Below are positions 34,801 through 47,020 of a DNA stretch of 64,000 bases, one piece after another. The position numbers and the translations under genes are program-made. Each line of letters begins with the position of its first letter. Within the stretch, counting starts at the first letter, position 1. The stretch covers positions 940,370 to 1,004,369 of the forward strand of contig WBVU01000008.1 of NCBI GenBank assembly GCA_009192285.1. Reading direction: 5' to 3'. The stretch comes from Morchella semilibera. Lineage: Eukaryota > Ascomycota > Pezizomycetes > Pezizales > Morchellaceae. The notes beneath the pieces are model-generated. The model searched no databases. It was not told the origin of the DNA and saw nothing but the letters and a program-made list of their open reading frames with translations.

Positions 34801-36510
34801 TGATTGGTGGTGTAACGTTCCGCTTTTTCTGGTTTAGTGAACTGAAGGTTTGAATATGCTTATTCCTTGAGCGTTCTCAAAGGAACTTCCAATGGGACCT
34901 CTTCACTTTCTCCATCCATTTAAGTATTCTGATCTTGCGATCTAATCTTGATGCATCTATTGGAGAACCCTTTTCAAACTCCCATTCTCTTTAAATGCAC
35001 TCTATGCGTTCTATGTTCTTGACTTCCCCATCCACCATGGTTATAGATCGAGGAGAAGATCCTAGACTATACGTCAAGCTGCTTTTGTCTATGATTCCAG
35101 ATGTAGGATAAGCTCCTGCTTCTAGTTGTTTCATTTGATGAGAGATGTAAGGAATTCCATCAAAGGCTGAGTCAAGGGAAGACCTAAGCGTTGAAAGATT
35201 CTCAATCTGCTTTATCCCATTGAACGCTTCCAGTTGAGGGCAGGCTATCCTTATTCAAATTGAATCAGATACAAATCAAATCGAATTACCTTCATTGATC
35301 TGATCCTGTTGCTGCTTTTCATCACATAGGTCCCCAATGGAAGGTAGTGTTTTCACCGCTGTAGATGCAAAAGCTAAGTCTAGATACTGAGCCTAGTCCA
35401 GTTCTATATCTAGTTGCTGATTCTGGTTCGTTCATGATAGTAAATTTCTCAGTTTCCAGGAGTTAACCAAATGCTTCCATTGTCGTTAGTACGTGTTGCT
35501 GAGTCTCCAACCATGGATGATGCAAGTGAGTTCTCCAGCTATAATTCTTTGTAGGGACTTGAATATTAACCAATACTCCTCCCCACCGTATAGTTCTCAT
35601 TGCTGTCCAGGATTCTTCATTTATAAATATTAAAGAGGTTACGCGCAGTAATTTAGGGGTGATATCTCTAATTGCTTGTAAGTTCTGGTCGTTACGATAT
35701 CTGGTTTAGGTTGATATGATGAGTGGATTGAGTGTGTGTCTAATTGAAGTGTGTTCTTGGTGTGTCATCTGATGTGGAAGATTACTATCGAAAGGAGGGT
35801 GTATTTCATGCTCCAGAACCTGCAATTACGCCAGGCCATAACAAAATTCCTGAACTTCCAACATTGCTTCTGCGTCTCATAACTGAGTGCAGCATCCAAT
35901 CATTGCAGTATTGTGATTCTTGGAATTTATGTCTATTATTTGCATTCTGTGGAATTAGTTGTTTCCCCATCATAGACTCCTTTCATTGTCCTGTATGGCG
36001 TGAAATTGAAATAGAGTTCTGACAGGCAATAAGAATATATCTGCTTGTCTCCTCGCAATTTGCGGCATTTGTCGAAAGTAGGACAACCTTTTCTCTAACC
36101 TTGCATTTAGGCAGAATGTTTTGACTGGTCATGTCCGGCTCACACAGATAACAATAGGCTGTCCTTGTGCGCAATCTCAGCCATGTTCCAATCTCTGACT
36201 AGTTCTTCATTGGTTCTGTTTCTTTATGTATGTACTCAGCTCTGTGTACTTGGCCGAAATTTCCAATCCCTCCTAGAGAGCATGCATGTAGCATCATTGC
36301 GTTGCTACGGCAATCATAACTGAAGCTGTATTTTCCTACTCTCTTTTCGGGTGTTTTCATATTATCTAGGTTGGTACTATGGACTCCCGTATTAGTTCTT
36401 GATTCGCTTCTCCAGCCTCCTTCCCTGAGCTTGTCAGATTTCAGTTCAAGATGATGCCGTGTACCGCAAGCTTGAACCATGTCTCTTTCATTGCGAGATA
36501 CATACACTGA
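31815..36510 (-). mobile_element. LINE-b: Tad/I-like non-LTR retrotransposon, decayed
   Basis: Minus-strand LINE. The 3' tail is the (ATTT)n run at 31815-31869 on the plus strand. The adjoining 3' UTR matches that of LINE-a (gtatgagtaataaataaat and catatccgg words, reversed). The coding end and the post-RNase H cysteine motif are at 32203-32645. Towards the right, reverse transcriptase and endonuclease traces appear in order, spanning about 4.7 kb. This is full LINE scale but eroded by stops in every frame. Confidence 0.75.
32203..36400 (-). pseudogene. LINE-b ORF2 (EN-RT-RNase H-Cys), decayed
   Basis: Visible landmarks in reading direction: an endonuclease start resembling the (N/D)CRRSNAxMH motif of Tad/I LINEs (DCRSNAMMLHA near 36310); an RT block near 34300-34500 with an IALGKVMEKIMASRLA-like stretch followed by a GGKPKR-like stretch, as in RT palm region 2; a weak RNase H zone near 33000-33500; and at 32203-32556 the terminal C-R-C-GYFQETPTHLLLYC motif. 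I could not find the catalytic xADD box. Stops and frameshifts are everywhere, so exact limits are approximate. Confidence 0.65.
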
Positions 36511-36719
36511 TCAACCTCTTCAAGCTCTTTCAAGTTCGTTTTATAATCAGTCCGCAATTGAGTCTCAGTGAATGATCTCCTTTGCTGAAGAGCATAAATT
36601 CCCCTCTGATTCCATACTTGCTCCTGCCTATTTGAATAGCTTGGTCTGCTTTGGCTATAGTGAATCCCTGTTGATGGGTTTCTGAAGCTGATCAGTGGGG
36701 GAGTGCCCATCCTTAGTGT

Positions 36720-39490
36720 TACCTAATCACGATAAGTTTTAGTATACTGAGTTTTGGAAGTTTGTCTTAGCACTTTGTGGCCCCGTGTCCTAGTTCCCCT
36801 ATTCCTAGTAACAGTTGCCCAAGTATCCTTCTGTTTCTCCTGTGTGAACGGGTTTAAACAATGCCTCTCGATGGACTGGTTGCTCCTTGAGCTCTTGCGG
36901 TTGAAGTTTGGTTGTCCGGTGCCCTGATTGGTGTTTCTGAGCGATGATTGTGGTATAATTCTGTTATCTGAAGCTTTTCATAGATTACTCATTGCATCGA
37001 ACTTTGCTTTCTTCATTTCATGTGTTTTTTGTTTTGCGCCAAGACTGAAATTTAACAAGCGCTCAAGCTTTGAATGTTCTGTAGTTATGAGCTGTCATTG
37101 ATCTCTACGATCCGATCAGACTCTGCATGGAGAGACGCAACCCAAGTCGTGTATGTTCAGCTTGAAGACCAAAGAAAGTAGGCGAAGCCCCAGAACGTGC
37201 CTGAAGCCGGTCTATCCAGAAAATGCATAATAAAAAATACTCTAGGTGTATAATCTTGACCAGAGGCCTAGAGACACTCTAATCTCCAATGTCTCAGTCG
37301 CTCGCACACAACACTCCCAACTCCATACTCCTCTACCAGAATGTGAACTAATGTATAAAAGCCCAATATAACACTAACTAACCCATAATAAAAATAAAAC
37401 TAACTTAAAAAAAACAATAAACTGGAAATAGTATCAAAAACACTGTACTTAACTATAAAATTGATTCTACTTTTTCTACCACTCACAAACTTTCTAAATT
37501 CGCAAACTCACTCTTGATACGTCAAACGTAACTCAGGTGTAGACTGATCCACCCGGGTAAGTAGTGACCTATCCGATTCACTATCAGAAATAATATTTCT
37601 TCCCAGTAATTTCTCATCTTGAAGCAATTCCCCCCCTCCATTTTCAGCTTTGAGAGGCATTTTGTTTCCATTCGGCGTTTTGTTTCGAGTCCCACTTCTG
37701 TTCTGCAAAGGCTCCGTCTCAAACAGTTATTGTGACACTATTTCGTTCCGCAATGTTTTGTTCCTGCAAAGCGTTTTGTTTCCAGAGAGTGTTTCGTTTC
37801 CGTGAAAGGTTTCGTTTCAAGACTGTAGCTCATTGTGGAGCAAAATATGCTCAATCTGCATTATCTTCTCAATGCTCAAGGCTTTATCTGATGGCATATT
37901 GTCCTGTGTGGGGTTTGTTGGCACTTGTTTTGTGGTGTATTGATTGAGACATACCAGTAAGGACATGTACGCATTACTTTGATGGAGCCGTTTAGTCCAT
38001 TTGATGAGGCGAGGATGTTGTGGTTGAGTCTATTTGATGGGTGGGGATGTTGTGGTTGAGTGGCTTTGCTGAGTTGGTAACAGAAGTTAAGGGTGAGTGG
38101 GGTTAAGTCCTGATATATCCGGGATCTGAATTTAAAATACTCGCTGTAAAACCTCTCTATTCCATCAAGTACGTTGAAAACGGTGATAGTTAGCTTATAG
38201 ACAAGCAGTTGCTCAATTTTTGGGGCTTGACTTGAGCGATAGCTATGTCTGTTACTTTGGACAGTTGAGAGGAGGTCCCCTCAGAGCAAGGTAGTGGAGT
38301 TTGGTAGTTTTGTTTGCTTCGTGGTGGTTGTGGTTACTAATTATGGTGGTTAGATCTGGAGGAGTTGTTCCATAAGATGGTGTTGGATCCATCCGTGGTT
38401 GCGGAGTATTATCTTGTCTATCCAATGTGGTAAATTGGTTTGGGCGTGGTCTCGTCAGATTGGGCTTGTAGGGGTCTGTTATATGTAGCAAAGCTATTTG
38501 ATGATAATTATATTGGGGGTCTGGAGATTGAGGATGTGGGTTTGGTGGGCTTAATATGCTTGTATGATGTTGTTTCTTTTGTTTAAAATTGGAGGGCTAT
38601 ATTTCGTTCGTATTTGCGGTTTGGAGTTAGGCTTTTTTGGGATGAAGATCAACTTTTGGGTTGAGGGATTATTACTGTATTTTATTACCCTTACTACTAC
38701 ATTTATTTCTATATTACAATAGGGGCCCCCTCTGGTGCATTAAAGGTTTATCTTTATTATTTTACATTGTTTAATTATGAATAATCATTATTTCTAAGTT
38801 TTCTCCAGACTTTGGAGATTGAGTTACATTGTTGTTTGTAGTAAACTTTGTCTTGGGGATGAAGAAGGGACTTGGGAGGTTTAGGGTGGGTACTAGGTGA
38901 CATTGAGTTCGTTTTTCTATCTCCAGCATATAGTGTTGTGGATGTTCACCGAGAGTTGTGTTTTGTTTGAGTCAGTATATTTCAATTACTGTATTATGGA
39001 CTTCTCGTGGGTCGTAGTTGCTGGACCACACGGTGGATTATACCCGTTACTCTCTCTCCTAATAGCTACTTTAGTTATCCAGTCCGGTCTTTCTCCATAC
39101 ACCCTCATGATCCTAATGGATCTAGGAGGCTTCGGAGGAACTAGCTTTCGATGATTTAGGCAAGTGGTAAAAAGAGATATAGTAAAAAGCATACTCCTAA
39201 CTAAAAAATTAACACCAAGCACCAGCCTTATATAAAAAACTCACTAACGCTGATGCCTTAAAATCCCCTAGCCCTAAGCAAAAAGAAGGGCACAAACCTA
39301 AACAAAGCCTATAACGTACTCCTTTACGGGATTACAAGCACGATCTGAGGTCAGGGTTCCCGTCGTACCTCTGGGAAACCCTGACGCCCTACTCCTTTCC
39401 AGCACTTCTGACGTTAAGGTTCCGAGAAACGAGGAACCCTAACTTTTCCCTAACAAACCCTACCGCTTCCACGCCTAACAACAGCTCAAG
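36720..39490. other. AT-rich region, no gene recognised
   Basis: Short frames exist on both strands (for example 37732-37947 plus, 38897-39154 plus with hydrophobic composition, 38986-39222 minus), but none has a motif and they overlap each other. A degenerate repeat of TTTTGTTTCC-like units lies at about 37660-37830. The last 240 bp precede the TCAAG target duplication of Gyp-6 and are its original host DNA. Confidence 0.4.
37660..37830 (+). repeat. Degenerate TTTTGTTTC / TTTCGTTTCC array
   Basis: At least eight near-copies of (t/g)tttcgtttc(c) spaced about 15-40 bp, interspersed with unrelated bases. The purpose is unknown. Confidence 0.5.
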
Positions 39491-40123
39491 TGTGACGGAG
39501 TAACCGACGCAAAGAAGAAGATGACAATGATGACGCAGAGGGACTCGAGGAGCACAATGTACTCGACGAGGGGGCCGATGAAGACAGGGACAACACCAGG
39601 CAGGCACAAGCACCGGCACTGGCGGAGACAAAGACAAGAGCAAGGGCACAAGAGCACAGAGCAGGGAGAGTGAGGACCGAAGGGACCTCAACGAGAACGA
39701 TGAGGGATACTATGGGTTTCCTCTTGTCAGAGGATCGAGTCTTGGTACGAGAGACTATGGCTTTAGAAATAGGAGTAGATTCCTATGTACCGAGATAACA
39801 GGAAGACGTGACAGAGAGAAAAGAAAGAAAGAACTAAGGAAAACATCTATCGCGACTATTTAACACACCTCCTCCACTAGTCCAATATGACTCATGCCTC
39901 CGCTCATAGAACCTCATAGAAACCTGTTACTACCACACCCCGTAATCCTCCCCACCATCTCCGCGATTCTACATTACCAATCCATCACGCCATCGAACCT
40001 CCCAGAATCTAATGACGACAGCCTCCACCTCGCACTCCCCGCTCTCGGCTTAACATTTCCCTAACAACCACAACCGTACATCGCCTACCAAACTGTCGGG
40101 ACACATGCCAAGACGCCGGGACA
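39491..40123 (-). repeat. Gyp-6 3' LTR
   Basis: 633 bp, plus strand tgtgacggagtaacc...gacgccgggaca. Near-identical to 45076-45707. Confidence 0.95.
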
Positions 40124-40144
40124 GATCAGGTCCCCTCCAAGGGC

Positions 40145-43100
40145 CTAGCTCCTGATAGGCCGAGGTTTCGAAGGGTATTGGTCGTGGAATGTTTTCCTAA
40201 TCTCAGGACTATGCTCCAAATCACCCGAAGATTGCCAGGATGGTTCTTCATATCCAACATATCTAACCAAGTACTCCACCCTTCGCCCTCTCTTCCGCGA
40301 ATCCAATATCTCCGCTACTTCCCATTCAGTCTCTCCTTCAACTTCCACCGGTGGGGGGTGGTTCAACAATTTGTCCGGGAACAGGATCTCCAACTGTCGG
40401 CGATAATAATGAAACATGAAATACCGGATGTATTTTCATAGAGGCAGGTAACTCCACCTCGTAGGCATAAGGGCTCACAATTCGTTTGACCGGGTAGGGA
40501 CCAATTTGTTTCCAGTCAAGTTTTTTCGAGGGTCGTTTTGTCTCAATATTTAGAGTCGAGAGCCAGACAAAATCGCCAACCGCATATCGAGGTGCCGGAA
40601 TCCGGTGTAAGTTGGCCATCTCCTCCTGTATCTTCTGCGCCCTGAACATTTCACTTTTCAGGAAATCAAACACCTGGGACATCTCCGTGCCAACCCATTA
40701 GCCTGGTCCTCGTTTACCGTCTGTCCGTGCTGTAAAGGTCCGAATGTCATCCTCGGGTGTCTCCCATAGTTAGCCTGAAAGGGGGACATATTAGTAGTTT
40801 CGGAGATGTGATTATTGGTAGCAAATTCAGCCAGAGGTAAAAAATCCACCCAGTTATCCTGTTGATATGATACATAACTTCGGAGATATTGTTCCATAAT
40901 CGCATTGGTCCTTTCTGTTTGTCCATCGGTCTGAGGATGGAATGCTGTGGAATAACGAGGGGCAATTTCCAGCCGTTCACAGAGAACTTTCCAAAATTCG
41001 GCAGTAAACTGTGTCCCTCGATCGGAAACAATAGTCTCTGGTAGCCCATGTAACTTCCATACCTGTTCCAGGTATAGACGAGACAGATCCCTGGCGTTAA
41101 CATTCTCCGTCGTAGGAATCAAATGCTTCATCTTTGTCAACCGATCCACCACTACTAGAATGGCATTAAACCCATGACTCTCCGGAAGTCCCGTTACAAA
41201 ATCCATCGTGACATCCGTCCAGGTCCTTTAGGCACCGATAGAGGGCGCAAAACTCCTTGTAGGGGATTATGGTTCGTCTTGCTTCGCCGACAGGTATGGC
41301 AATTCTGGACATAGCGATCTGTATACTTCCGCATGGTCGGCCAATAATATTCCCGGCTGAGAAGTTCCAAAGTTTTTGATCGTCCAGGATGTCCAGCAGA
41401 GGGTTTATCATGATACTCCCGTAGCAGGCAGAGCTTGAGTTCATCAAAATCAGGGACATAAAGAAGATTCCGGTAAAGCAATAGCCCTCCTCGCTCTCCT
41501 TGCACTCAGCCAACGAGATCTCTTTCGATTGTTGAACGCCATTTCGGAGCATGGATAGAATTTTGTTTGGAAAGCTATCACTCTGGTAAGCTTTGTTAAA
41601 CAAATCAAGTACGGGAGACGATCCTTCAGCGGGTTCATTGACAAAGAGCCCGCTAACAAACTTATCTTTGCATCTAAATTCTCCCTCTTTAAGACCACTC
41701 GACTTTGTTGTTCCAGTCTCTCATCCCCTTCCTTTGGTAAATCCTTAGGCCTCCTGGTCAAAATATCAACCTTCCTTCCCTGCTTCCCGGGCCTATACTG
41801 AATAACAAAATTAAACCGAGACAAAAACTCCGCCCAACGGGTTTGACGTCTATTCAGCAATTTAGTCGACATAAAGTACTCAAGATTGCGATGATCTGTA
41901 AGTACTTTGACTTGAAATTGAGCTGTCTCCAAATGAGGTCTCCATTCCTCGAAGCAACGAATAATGGCTAACAACTCCTCATCGTAAATTTCATAATTGC
42001 ATTCTGCTGGCGAGTGTGTCTTGGAGAAAAAAGCGACCGGGTGCAGAACTCCTTCATCATCTCGTTGTGATAATATCCCTGCCGACACATAATCTGACGC
42101 ATCGGTTTCCACAATAAATTCTTTCTCGGGATCAGGGTGCATCAATATGGGAGCGGTGGTAAAAGCAGTCTTGAGTTTTCTAAAAGGCTTGTTCAACTTT
42201 TGGGGTCCACTCAAATCGTACATGCTTTTTTGTCAGAGTAGTCAATGGCCGAGCCACTCGGGAATAAGCATATATAAAACGTCGATAGAAATTGGCAAAC
42301 CCAAGAAATTCCTGAACCTCCTTCACTGTCTTGGGCGCTTCCCAGTCCACAATTGTCTGTACCTTAGCAGGATCCATCTTCATTCCTCCAGGGGTCAAGA
42401 TCATGCCCAAGTATTTCGTCTCTTGTACGCTGAATTCGCATTTCTCTGGTTTTAAATGGACCTCATTAGCTTCCAAGGCTTCCAGTACTTGTTGCACATC
42501 CTGTTGATGTTGTTCCAAGGTTTCCGAATAAATAAGAATATCATCCAGATAAGCAGTAGCGCAACGATCCAGAAAGGGCGAAGAATATCGTTAATCCAAC
42601 GTTGAAAGGTAGCAGGAGCATTAGTTAAACCAAAAAGGCATCACCAAATATTCCCAATGTCCATAGCGTGTTCGAAAAGCCGTTTTCCACTCGTCCCCTT
42701 CTTTAATCCTAATCTGATTATATCCCTATCGTAGGTCCAGCTTGGTAAAATAATTAGCACGGGCTAAATTGGCCATCGTCTCTGGTGTAAGGGGAAGAGG
42801 GTATCGATCCTTGACCGTAATAGCATTTAGCTTTCGATAATCAACACACAAGCGTAAGGAACCATCAGCCTTTTTAACAAATAGCACCGGGGCGCCGGCT
42901 GGAGAATTACTAGATCTAAGAAATCCTTTCTTCAAATTATCGGCCAAATAGTCCCTTAACGCCTTCAACTCTTCCCGTGACATGCTATACATGGGACCAA
43001 AGGGTGGTACTGTTCCTTCCTGAAGTTTGATCTCATGGTCATAGGGACGATGTGGTGGTAGTCGAGAAGCATTGGTCTCATCGAACAGCTGTCGGAAACC

Positions 43101-43740
43101 GCTGATAACCAATTGGAACCATTCCATCAGGGTTGGCAGGCATCTCCAATACTTTGTTGATAGCATAGAGGGTAGTCGAATAAATTTGCACAGTAGGGTC
43201 TTGCGAAAGTTTCTTAAATGATCGAGGAGTAATTGCCGAAATATTTGTAACAGGCCTTTCGGGTGGTGAAGTTGAAATTCCTCGAGCAATAATAGGTTTG
43301 TGGTTGGCTATGCAATGTTCAAGACACACTGATGACTCGAAGCGAATCTCATTCCTTCCACTATCAATTAAAACTCCATGCTTCCTCAGCCAAGGGATTC
43401 CCATCACAATCGGGTAATGTCCCAACTTTGTAACAAAGAAAGGACACTCCTCCACATGTCCATTAATTTCCAATTCCAGCGTCACCTTCCTGGTCACCTT
43501 CCCCGACTCGATAGGCCTTCCATCAATCACATCAATCTCCCTCTCAGTCCGTAAATTTTTCATCTTTAATTCATGGCGGCGCACAAAGTCTTCATCAATA
43601 AATGCATATCCCGACGCTCCAGTATCAATCAAGGCATAAGTGGGTACAATGGATTTTTTATTTTGTGAAATAGAACACACTACAATCAGTTGATTCCCAT
43701 CCATCTCCCCTTCTGATACTGAAAACGTTGAAATAGACAC
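40145..43740 (-). pseudogene. Gyp-6 pol, frameshifted
   Basis: Reading leftward: protease with ALIDTGASGYAFIDEDF (near 43620) in a 220-codon frame; RT start with [33 protein letters not shown] (42726-43078); a frameshifted central RT zone (42520-42725) holding GYNQIRI and the YLDD region; RT end and connection (42180-42518); RNase H with [11 protein letters not shown] (near 42090); integrase zinc finger [19 protein letters not shown] (near 41370) and core [13 protein letters not shown] to [12 protein letters not shown] (40658-41206); GPY/F (LDWKQIGPYPVKR, near 40490); chromodomain ([29 protein letters not shown], near 40300), ending at about 40145. At least five single-base-scale indels separate these blocks. 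It mirrors Gyp-3 domain for domain. Confidence 0.9.
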
Positions 43741-43784
43741 CTGAGAGAAAACCTTTGGAGGTCCTGGGCTATGCCGCCTAGGCC

Positions 43785-45014
43785 AGGGACGAATCTTTTA
43801 ACTCCTCCTCATCCGACAATACCTCCTCTTCCTTTTCTTCTTTTCCTTTCTTGCTTCCAACAACGCTCCCCTCATCCTAGGTGCTGCCCTTCCCGAGGGC
43901 GAAAGCTTACAGTCTCTAACCAAATGTCCAACCCCCCCGCAGTAATAGCAACGATTCTCCACACGACGTGCCTCCCTTTCTCTGGGATCCGGGCGACGGT
44001 AACTATTAGACAATCCATGGGAACAGCTCCCCCAGGAGTATAGGAAGGGTGGGCCGCTGGCGCAGCATTCTTCGGTGGTGGTTGGGGTGGTCCTCGTACG
44101 ACTGGGGATGTTGCTGGTGCAACGGGGGGACGGGGAGCGAAAGGGCGCGGAGCAGGAGCACTTGGAATCTGAAAACGAAATCTCCCCATCCTGGCCTGTA
44201 GCGCCCGTTGCTTATTATCAAGACGTTGAAGAAGCAGCCCGCAGTCCTTAATCGTAGTTGGTGTTTCATTCTGAATCATCAGGGCCATTAGGTCCTGGTT
44301 AAGTCCTTCCAACAAACATTCAATCTTAGCCGCTTCGTTGAACTCAGAGTCGGCAGCATATCGCTGAAACTCCGCAAAGTACTCAGAAAAGGTGCGTTGG
44401 CGTGCCTGATCTCCCTCAGATTTCGAGCAGCAGTGGCGGCGCGGTCGGATCCCCAAAAGCATTATCCAAAATTTCAAAAAACTCCGCCATGGAATCGAGA
44501 GCGATTCCTTCATCTGTAATATAAACTAAAAATTGATCCGCCGCCGGTCCTTCCAATCGAGAAATAGAATACGCAAGTTGTGAGCCGCGGTAGGGAAGCG
44601 ATCCAAATTAGCCGTGAGCTTAATCTGAAGTTGTCTTTGGAAAGTCCTGAGAGTCTTGCGATCGCCCCGGTATTTCTCCGGGTCGGGTAGCTTCTCGGAT
44701 TTGGATGACTTGGTTAAGTCGTCGTGGAGCCCCTCTAACCTCCTTTGACTCCTTCTTGCAGCTTCTTGATTTTAGCCCGTAGTCCCTGGATTTCTTTGTG
44801 GAACTCGGCCCGGCCTTGTTCGCTTTCGGAGTGATGGGTGGTGATGTCGACCGCATATTGCTGGACCCCTCCGTGCGCTCTTTGGAGGAGGGCATACGCT
44901 TGCTTCGCTTCTTCCGTTGCGGCGGGGCTCCACTTCAGGGTGAGCGACAAAGAACCCTTCGAGATCCGTATGGAGCTTTTGATAATCAAATGCATTGGTA
45001 GCAGGGGCGGTCAT
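43785..45014 (-). pseudogene. Gyp-6 gag, frameshifted
   Basis: Starts MTAPATNAFDYQKLHTDLEGFF at 45014 with an early frameshift. The capsid zone is around 44280-44600 (FAEFQRYAADSEFNEAAKIECLLEGLNQDL), then a proline-rich linker. An intact CCHC knuckle follows (C-YY-C-GGVG-H-LVRD-C, near 43915-43960) and a basic then acidic tail. The knuckle binds nucleic acid during packaging in this family. Closely matches Gyp-3 gag. Confidence 0.88.
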
Positions 45015-45075
45015 GGTGAACTGTGGTGCGAGGAACTCGGACTGTGCTAGTCGAGTGAGGATGGTCTCGTCTTAG

Positions 45076-45707
45076 TGTGACGGAGTAACCTGACGCAAAG
45101 AAGAAGATGACAATGATGACGCAGAGGGACTCGAGGAGCACAATGTACTCGACGAGGGGGCCGATGAAGACAGGGACAACACCAGGCAGGCACAAGCACC
45201 GGCACTGGCGGAGACAAAGGCAAGAGCAAGGGCACAAGAGCACAGAGCAGGGAGAGTGAGGACCGAAGGGACCTCAACGAGAACGATGAGGGATACTATG
45301 GGTTTCCTCTTGTCAGAGGATCGAGTCTTTGGTACGAGAGACTATGGCTTTAGAAATAGGAGTAGATTCCTATGTACGAGATAACAGGAAGACGAGACAG
45401 AGAGAAAAGAAAGAAAGAACTAAGGAAAACATCTATCGCGACTATTTAACACACCTCCTCCACTAGTCCATATGACTCATCCTCCGCTCATAGAATCTCA
45501 TAGAAACCTGTAACTACCACACCCCGTAATCCCTCCCCACCATCTCCGCTATTCTACATTACCAATCCATCACGCCATCGAACCTCCCAGAATCTAATGA
45601 CGACAGCCTCCACCTCGCACTCCCCGCTCTCGCTTAACATTTCCCTAACAACCACAACCGTACATCGCCTACCGAACTGTCGGGACACATGCCAAGACGC
45701 CGGGACA
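45076..45707 (-). repeat. Gyp-6 5' LTR
   Basis: 632 bp. In element orientation TGTCCCGGCGTCTTGGC to TTACTCCGTCACA, followed inside by CTAAGACGAGACC. Confidence 0.95.
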
Positions 45708-45712
45708 TCAAG

Positions 45713-45969
45713 CACGTAACCTTCTGGGATCAAGCAACTAGATGGGAAAATTAGTATCAATACCAAAGCCCAGCCTATGCCCCTACAACTAAGCCGCGAC
45801 AAGACAAAGCAACCAACAAGGGAAAGAAGGTTAACATAACACATACAAAACAATCCCAGTAGACAAATACCACCAGCCTGGCAAGAAAAGGGATAGCCTT
45901 AACATCCCCAGTCTTAGTCCACTACACCAACAGTAGGAATCCACACGACATAGTTACCTGACAGTCACG
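45713..45969. other. Host spacer between Gyp-6 and Gyp-4
   Basis: About 257 bp with no gene, repeat or motif recognised. Confidence 0.4.
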
Positions 45970-46914
45970 TGTTACGGGATTTGGAGACAGGAAGACCAGC
46001 GAAGCCTCCCCATGCTACTGAACTCCCAATTGGGCCCAAGAGAGGTACAGTGGTGCCAGTATGGGCCAGATTGCGGAGTTGCAGAATCACTAGTTAAAAA
46101 ACACGTTTTCGACCCCGAAAATAATCCCCGGAGCGTCAAAGCGCCAGCACAGCCGCTCAGGACACCGGTGGGTAGATGAGGGGGCAGCAGTTCAAGTTTG
46201 GGATCAATCGGACCAAAGCTTGATCAAACGGCGAAGGTTTTGAGAAAGCTGACGCTGGTGGACTTCTCAGGGAAAGGTAAGACTACCCGACACCTCCGGT
46301 ACCTAATCGTTGATAGTTCTAATATTGAGCCATGCTCCTTAGTGATAGATAACGATGCGGGGAAGAGTTGGCGAGTGAAGTCGAGGCCCAGTACTAAGGA
46401 GTTATCCGGTAGGCTGACTCCGGCACTTCCCCGCTGACGAAAAACTAAGTGCATGCAGTAGCGCGAGGTAACATGAGGGATTTAAAAGACGTTGGGAACA
46501 TTGGTGTTAGTGTTTGGTCTCCTTAGCAATTATCAGGGTCTTCTGGATCTGCTACATATTTGTTGTAACGATAGTTCTTAGTCCGCGTGACATTTGCGCG
46601 GGATATAAATACAGTGTCATTCTCCGACTTTGTTGAAATCATCATCGACGAAGAAAGAGTCTTAACAATATAAATCTATTACCTCTATTCTATACGCTCT
46701 TAGTGGTCCTTGAAAATATCTACTTGAACCAATTTTCGTGTTAGCATTACCCCAATCTAAACAACTTTCTATACTCGTCGGACTAGCATCGGACCGCGGA
46801 GATTCTAGTTACGTTCAGACTGAAGTGACCCCGTTCCTTTCTGCCTTTGTAGTTAGCGTTTCGGACTCCGAGCTCTTACAGTACTACTCTGATAGTCCGG
46901 TGCGACACCCTAAT
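45970..46914 (+). repeat. Gyp-4 5' LTR
   Basis: 945 bp, TGTTACGGGATTTGGAGAC...CGGTGCGACACCCTAAT. The end at CCCTAAT rather than GCGACA is set by two solo copies with perfect 6 bp duplications. About ten bases further in is TGGCTCCCAGGTTC (46925-46938), a plausible tRNA primer-binding site. Confidence 0.85.
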
Positions 46915-47020
46915 AGTATATCGTTGGCTCCCAGGTTCACCTGGAGTTCTCAAGAATCACAACTTTACAAACAAAACAATGGCTGCCAGGCTATAATACG
47001 AAGCAGAGGAGGACTCCGTA

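Larger units (their letters stand above)
39491..45707 (-). mobile_element. Gyp-6: structurally complete gypsy chromovirus
   Basis: 6217 bp minus-strand element with LTRs 39491-40123 and 45076-45707 that differ by only a handful of bases. It has a perfect TCAAG duplication at 39486-39490 and 45708-45712. A purine-rich tract (GGAGGGGACCTGATC in element orientation) abuts the 3' LTR. Internal order is gag, zinc knuckle, PR, RT, RH, IN, GPY/F, chromodomain. Despite the young LTRs, several small indels break the frames. Confidence 0.95.

Noticed and set aside
45554-45853. Hydrophobic minus-strand ORF across the Gyp-6 LTR edge as a membrane protein
   Set aside because: It spans the LTR/host junction of an insertion, so it cannot be an ancestral gene.
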